NCBI GenBank assembly: GCA_963556695.1
Contig: CAUWAG010000013.1
Span: 992,001-1,056,000 of the forward strand
Reading direction: 5' to 3'
DNA length: 64,000 nucleotides
DNA from: Anthostomella pinea
Taxonomy: Eukaryota > Ascomycota > Sordariomycetes > Xylariales > Xylariaceae
Numbering within the stretch: the first letter of the stretch is position 1; the number at the start of each line of letters is the position of its first letter. A program made the translations under genes and the position numbers. Below, one piece after another: positions 58,890-64,000 of the stretch. Below the pieces are notes generated by a model, which did no database searches, was not told where the DNA came from, and saw nothing but the letters and a program-made list of their open reading frames with translations.

Positions 58890-59788
58890 GTCAAGACAAG
58901 ACTTGGCACCAGTCTCAAGCAGAACGCGGAGGATTATAAATCATGGCCCCTAGCCTTCAGCTCTCCCGCAATGAGCGGTGGTTTGGAGTTAGCCAGCTTC
59001 TGCGAGCGTTGGACCACCTCGTCCGAGACGGCCGATGAAGCAACGCGTGGTGATGGTGGTGATGCGACCTGGCTGTCGGCAGCGATGAGGCATCAATGAC
59101 GTTTCGTGCCGTGGGTGCCAGACCTTGCCATGAGTTGCGCCGTTCAACCCTCGGACCAAGAAGGCTGCCAGATAGATGAACAACAGAACGGGAGAGCAGA
59201 CAGAGAAGTTCGCGATAAGCTATCGGAGGCGTTGCGTATTGCTGTAGAAAAGCCTCTCGCTCACATCTGCATGTGCGAGAGTCTAGAGACAGACAGATTG
59301 ACAGGCGCCCCGCTTAAGATCTGCTGCACCCGGGTCTAACAGAGGCTAGAACGGTGAACCGGTTTTGACCACAGCAATGGTCCAATTAGAGCGCGGCGGT
59401 ATAGTGCTCCTTTTCGTATGGCCCATGGGGATATCGAGAATATGATATTGTCAATTGAAACCCATTGCTGTTGTTTCCTCTCTGCATCATCCCTATCCTG
59501 ACCTAGAACAGTCATTTCATGCTGTGTGCTCCGGAAACTCTACGCCCCCAGGCCCCCTGATGCGGCTCAATTGAAAGCAGTCAAGACGGGAGCTTCCACC
59601 TTCCCCTGACCATCAGTGTACTAGTAAACAGTAAAAGGGGTCAGTAATTTCACTGGACGTACTAACAACGTCTAATAACGTCATAGCCGCGGACGGTGCG
59701 TCGGTGGCAGATCTCCAGCTGTAATCCAGTCTCTTCAGTCTTTCGACGAGCAACTCCACTGCAAATGATAGCCAGAGAATCCCATGGG
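58890..59788. other. Intergenic flank left of transposon island
   Basis: Promoter side of the LRR gene. No coding region is supported. The last eight bases, 59781-59788 (CCCATGGG), form the left copy of the target duplication of the adjacent element. Confidence 0.5.
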
Positions 59789-60106
59789 CAGGGTTGCAAA
59801 ATACGATACTTAGTATCGTATTTGGGTCATACGATACAACACGAACCCATACTATCGTATACGATAGTATGGAACAGGGGTACTAAAATGAGGCTTCTTA
59901 ATATAAGTTAAATATTTTTTAATAAAGGAAAAAATTCAACAATGACGTATTCAAGCGATTTAAGGTATTATTTTTATTTTATTAAGTATTAATATTTTGA
60001 TATCTTAATATTTATTAAAATATATATAAATATTACGTATAAATATTATAATTTATAATTATACATCGATATTTAAAGAAAATTCGTAAATAATTAAAAC
60101 AAATAT

Positions 60107-60322
60107 TGTCACGGCGAGCGTACTGAGGAGCTGAGACATGGCCGGCAGCAAGCAGCTATTACTCTATTAATGAGAATATCAAGACTAGAGAGGAAAGGAA
60201 GAGAGAGAGAGAGAGATAGGTACAGTGGGAGGTTGCCCCTTCAAGGGGATCCTCTGGTCAGATCCTTCCCCTATTAGGAAGTATCCGCTTGTTATGTGGA
60301 AAGGTCTGTGCAGGCCGTCACA
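60107..60322. mobile_element. Solo LTR, family 1 (TGTCACGG...), nested
   Basis: This 216-bp block begins TGTCACGGCG and ends GGCCGTCACA, so it has TG...CA ends with imperfect inverted termini. It is flanked by AATAT at 60102-60106 and 60323-60327, a perfect 5-bp target duplication. It has normal base composition inside an AT-only background. An AG-dinucleotide run lies near its middle. No internal retroelement sequence remains, so it is a recombined solo LTR. Confidence 0.78.
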
Positions 60323-60394
60323 AATATATAATTATTATTGAATAATATTAATAACGTTTTATTGTAAATACGTAATAAATTAATACTTCATAAC

Positions 60395-60598
60395 TGTTGG
60401 ATCTATACAATTCCAGCCTGCAAACCATCTATACCAAGACCCACATATATGATTAGATAAGAGATTAGATACCGGATTGCGAGGTTACTTAGCCAGACCT
60501 TCAGGTCTAGCTAGACCTCCCAATCCAACCATCAGCAACATCATAACCTTGACCCCATACTCGAGTATTATGGTTGATCGTTCAAGCCTGTTCCAACA
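60395..60598. mobile_element. Solo LTR, family 2 (TGTTGGA...TCCAACA), nested
   Basis: This 204-bp block begins TGTTGGATCT and ends GTTCCAACA, with 7-bp inverted termini. It is flanked by ATAAC at 60390-60394 and 60599-60603. TGTTGGA/TCCAACA ends are typical of copia-type LTRs, although family assignment from the ends alone is inference. Confidence 0.8.
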
Positions 60599-60850
60599 AT
60601 AACATTATAATTGAATATTAGTATAAGTAGTTATATAATTGATAATTTGAAAGCTTATTTATTTATAATTCATCATAATATAATAATAGTATGCTATTAT
60701 TTAAACCTACTTTTTATATTTAATAGAAAATATATTTATAGCTTTTAAGTTATTTATATTAAAATCCCCAAATAAAATATGTCAAAACCCTGCATATTTA
60801 TACGTGAATGGTTAATAAAACTATGTTTTAAAAATGATTTAATAAAGTAA

Positions 60851-61053
60851 TGTGAGATTCTAGAAGGGTCACAAGCCTTGGGGGTGTGAGCGGTCGCTGC
60901 AAATATTGTTGTCATTCTCAAGTATGCTCGGCAGGGCTAATCTACAGCAAAATACCATACTGCACCATGCTAGGGTGGATCCACTGTTCCCTTGACAGCC
61001 CCCTAGTGGGTACTGCACCTAAGGGCACCATATCTAGGATCCAACATCTAACA
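60851..61053. mobile_element. Solo LTR, family 3 copy A, nested
   Basis: This 203-bp block begins TGTGAGATTC and ends CATCTAACA. It is flanked by AGTAA at 60846-60850 and 61054-61058, a perfect 5-bp target duplication. It matches the reverse complement of the block at 61445-61647 except at five positions, and at all five this copy has A or T where the other has G or C. Confidence 0.85.
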
Positions 61054-61444
61054 AGTAAAAAAAAAAGTTGTCTAAGATATGAATAAAAATTCATTAACAA
61101 ATTGATAATACTATACAGTATACTATATAGTATCAAAATCTCATACGATACGATACGATACGGTACTAAGTATGAATACGATTCGTATTTTTTGCAACCC
61201 TGCCTATGGGGTCTTGTGTAAGTAATAATTCAGCGCCATCGTGGTGGAATTGATGAATCCATTCCATCCAGTCAATACCCCTTGCGCGATATCAATACCT
61301 TCTCCTATGCATCTCTAACAACCTTCTTAGTGGACATACCCGCATCTTCAATCATGTGACGCAAACTTGCACAAGCAGAAACACCTTGGTGAATCACAAT
61401 TGAGTTGCATTCAAGTTCCATGGAAGGTTGAGTACCTACGGTAG

Positions 61445-61647
61445 TGTCAGATGTTGGATCCCAGATATGGTGCCCTTAGGTGCAGTACCCACTAGGGGGC
61501 TGTCAAGGGAACAGTGGATCCACCCTGGCATGGTGCAGTATGGTATTTCGCTGTAGATTAGCCCTGCCGAGCATACTTGAGAATGACAACAACATTTGCA
61601 GCGACCGCTCACACCCCCAAGGCTTGTGACCCTTCTAGAATCTCACA
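61445..61647. mobile_element. Solo LTR, family 3 copy B, opposite orientation
   Basis: This 203-bp block is the reverse-orientation partner of copy A, same length, about 98% identical. It lies outside the hAT-like element. The flanks are GGTAG (61440-61444) and GGTGG (61648-61652), a 5-bp duplication with one difference. Confidence 0.85.
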
Positions 61648-64000
61648 GGTGGGTATAAATAGGTAATTACCCCAGCTGGGCGGATCATCATTGATGTTGA
61701 TAATAATAATGAACCGGGCGGCCCGCGATCTAGTGATCGGATCTTGCGGGGATTCTCCGGCTGCTACCCCATCTCAAGTGAAGGCATCCCCGGTCTGACG
61801 AAGGAAGGAATCACAGTTTAATCTAGTTGCAGGAGTTCAGCTTCCTGCATCTGGCCTGAATCTGAAGCTGTATCCACGTGCGACGATGTGCTGGCTCGGG
61901 AAGACCAGCGCATGGGGCACCATGCTTGATAATAGCCATCATTATATTCATCACACGTGGCGTCGGGCATGTCGACGGTGGCCAGACCTCTATGTGCCTC
62001 GTGCTTCGACCTCTCTTTTGTTTCAAGGTCCGCGGCGTCTAACCTCCAACCTTGTTGCCGCGATCCTAGGCGTGGCTGCTGGGTTCGTCCTTTGAGTTTG
62101 ACATCGTTTCTAAATAAAGGCTTGGTTGGACGGACTACCGGGACTACCGACGTCTGGCCCCAACACCAACACGTTCGCATGAGGCAGCTCACTGGCAGCT
62201 CACTCTAGCGTCTGCTCAGAAACCAGGAACAGGAATCGGGAGGCAGTCTTGATGCATCGGGTAATACAGACTAACAGAGCAGGAATGCCTCGACACGTTG
62301 TTGGCAATCCTTCGCCCCGACTTCATCAAAGGCGCAGCCTCGAGAGGAGGATTCTGCCCTTCCAAGAGTCCGAGCATGTTTCAACAACTACGCAATCGTA
62401 GTAAGAACACCTGCTACGAACACGGGTGGGATGATGAGTGTGGCGAGTCTGGTTTGCTGTTCATTGCGCAGGAGAAAGAATCCTTTCAGTAGTATTGCAC
62501 GACTTTTGGTAACTTATCGGTGAGAGTGGCTTAGAGCCCCGGGGCGGTGTGGCTGTTATGGTTGAGCGAGCATCATTAAAATTTCGAAGGGATACCTGAC
62601 CGCCCGCTCGCACAACATACAGCTCAAATAGATTGCTTACCACATTGTCCCACCCTGCCAGAGCGAGAGCTCAGTGCCTGTAGCTGCGAGATGCTCGGGT
62701 GGCAGCATGATACGATGCTCATCTTACTCGAGACGCATCTGAGAATATGAATCCTTTGATCAACCCTGATGAATGCAGTTTGCTAGTAGGCCAACCCATG
62801 TGGTCCCCATCGGGCTTCGAGATGTAAAAGCCCGGCTGGCTGGTCCCCTGGACGGCTGGGCTGCTGCCAATGGGCTGACTGATATCTGAGAATGATCCCA
62901 CGGAAGCCTCATCAAGCGATAAGGAAGTCCGGGCGCCGCGTACGATGGGCTGACGATCGTGCGTCGCGCCTTGAGTCCTTGACGGTGATCAGTCCAGAGC
63001 GTCGGCACATATGTGATTGGGAGCAATAAGGCTGGCGAATCACCAACTGCCATCGCTAGCAACGTTGGTCAGACCGTTGTAAAAGTTGTAACCGCAACCA
63101 GCTCACACGCGCTCCGCATGATGAGCTCCCGAAGCGGGCAAAGAAGACGCCGCTCGAAATCTTGGGTGTAGTCAATCTGTCATGCATGCATGCATGCTCT
63201 CATCACATTGATAGATCTGCAATGGCGCTTCGTCATGACGACCCCGAATCCCCAGGAACCCGAACGAGGGTGAGCGTTTAATAACGATGTGCGTCGATGA
63301 CGCTTTGGCGAGTTCGCGATGGTAACCCGCAGGCAGGCGAGGCGGCAGGCGGCTGTGGTTCGCAGGATGGCAGGGTTCATGGGGGAGGTATATAGGTAGG
63401 TACCTACATGTAGCATCTGACCTCCACCTCCATCTGGAGCTTGGACAGCTGTCGCCGGTCGGAGTCGCCGGTCGGAGTTGCTTAACCGACACGAAGGATA
63501 CACGATGTGGAATTACCACCTCATAATAACTTCATGTGTTTGCTACACGGTATTGTTACCTATTAGCCGGGTTGATCACTTGAGTGCTTACCGCCTCGAT
63601 GCCAATGGTGACTGGTGAATGGTGACATGGCAGTCTGGTCCTAGCCATCCGAATTGGTCGAAACAAGGCGGGTTTCAAGTTGGACATGGCGGCCCCGACC
63701 CTGGCAGCTGCCTGGCCCCCCTTGTAAGTTGTCGGCTGCACCCCTGACGCCTCCCCTTGCGCCATCTCCACACTAGGGGATGACTCGCTGGGGTCGAATC
63801 GGAATGATGCGAAGCCCAATCAATCTGACGTTTTGTCGGTGATGATATTTATTATTTACCGTAAATGCAATTCTGGGCGTGGATGGATGGATGGCATTGA
63901 TGAGAGCGCTGTTTCTGCCTGCTGCGGTGCAGACGTTACGGAACATGTCAGAGAGACATTGACTAGTCGCCTCTCATTTCATCAGATGGAAGCTAAAACG
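61648..64000. other. Right flank, no gene supported
   Basis: Only short open frames without coding character occur. A CATG/GCAT microsatellite lies at 63181-63197. Small GC-rich and AT-rich patches alternate, but I see no further element ends. A gene could continue beyond the window's right edge. Confidence 0.45.

Larger units (their letters stand above)
59789..61202. mobile_element. Non-autonomous hAT-like DNA transposon, AT-degraded
   Basis: The element begins CAGGGTTGCAAAATACGATA and ends with the inverted counterpart TTTTTTGCAACCCTG. Thirteen terminal bases match perfectly and looser TACGATAC-type repeats follow. It is flanked by CCCATGGG (59781-59788) and CCTATGGG (61203-61210), an 8-bp target duplication with one C/T difference. 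An 8-bp duplication together with CAGGG-type termini fits the hAT superfamily. No transposase frame exists. Outside later insertions the interior is almost purely A and T, as expected after repeat-induced point mutation. Three solo LTRs are nested inside. Removing these and one copy of each of their target duplications leaves about 775 bp of the original element. Confidence 0.75.

Noticed and set aside
60851..61647. The two opposite 203-bp LTR copies as ends of one element
   Set aside because: LTRs of one element lie in the same orientation, and each copy here has its own distinct 5-bp target duplication.

Overview
This window is nuclear DNA from a filamentous ascomycete (Pezizomycotina). The genes are split by short spliceosomal introns, mostly 48-120 bp, with GTRNGT-type donors, YAG acceptors and CTRAC-type branch sites. 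The recognisable proteins are typical of such fungi: a Pho23/ING-type PHD protein, Cwc22, Dpm2, Dus1, a BNI4-like protein, a glycogen-binding-domain protein and a secreted GMC oxidoreductase. The transposon remnants at the right end carry RIP-type decay. I saw no tRNA or rRNA genes and no CRISPR arrays. Exon joins were derived by hand from splice signals and frame continuity. They are models, not transcript evidence.

Left third (1-24 kb): a polytopic membrane protein (306-1549); a gene of unknown function whose middle has been flipped in place (2666-3780); a Pho23-like chromatin reader (5239-7953); a SnoaL/NTF2-like protein (8615-9367); and a large BCAS3-type WD40 protein (11199-14755). Dpm2 (complement of 15277-15742) and Cwc22 (16194-18725) diverge from one short promoter. 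A GMC oxidoreductase with a C-terminal run of N-glycosylation sequons (20705-23079) and a second SnoaL-like protein (23732-24235) follow.

Middle (24-45 kb): an F-box-like protein; a short-chain dehydrogenase whose 5' end looks frameshifted; a multi-pass membrane protein with an in-frame TGA; Dus1 tRNA-dihydrouridine synthase; a four-exon BNI4-like protein; a long gene-poor stretch (37.2-42.9 kb); and a four-exon conserved protein of unknown function.

Right third (45-64 kb): another gene-poor stretch (45.2-51.4 kb); a CBM48/AMPK-glycogen-binding-type protein with an unusually long first intron; and a PH-like plus leucine-rich-repeat protein on the opposite strand. The last part holds a nested transposon island (59.8-61.65 kb). 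It is an AT-degraded hAT-like element with an 8-bp target duplication, invaded by three solo LTRs, with a fourth solo LTR just outside. All four LTRs have recognisable 5-bp target duplications.

The genes are mostly unrelated housekeeping and accessory functions; no biosynthetic cluster or operon-like unit is evident. The most unusual observation is the precise intragenic inversion at about 3066-3540. Both edges lie in a 7-bp inverted repeat. The strand carrying protein-like coding signal switches at the edges, and both the present and the flipped-back arrangements keep the reading frame open.
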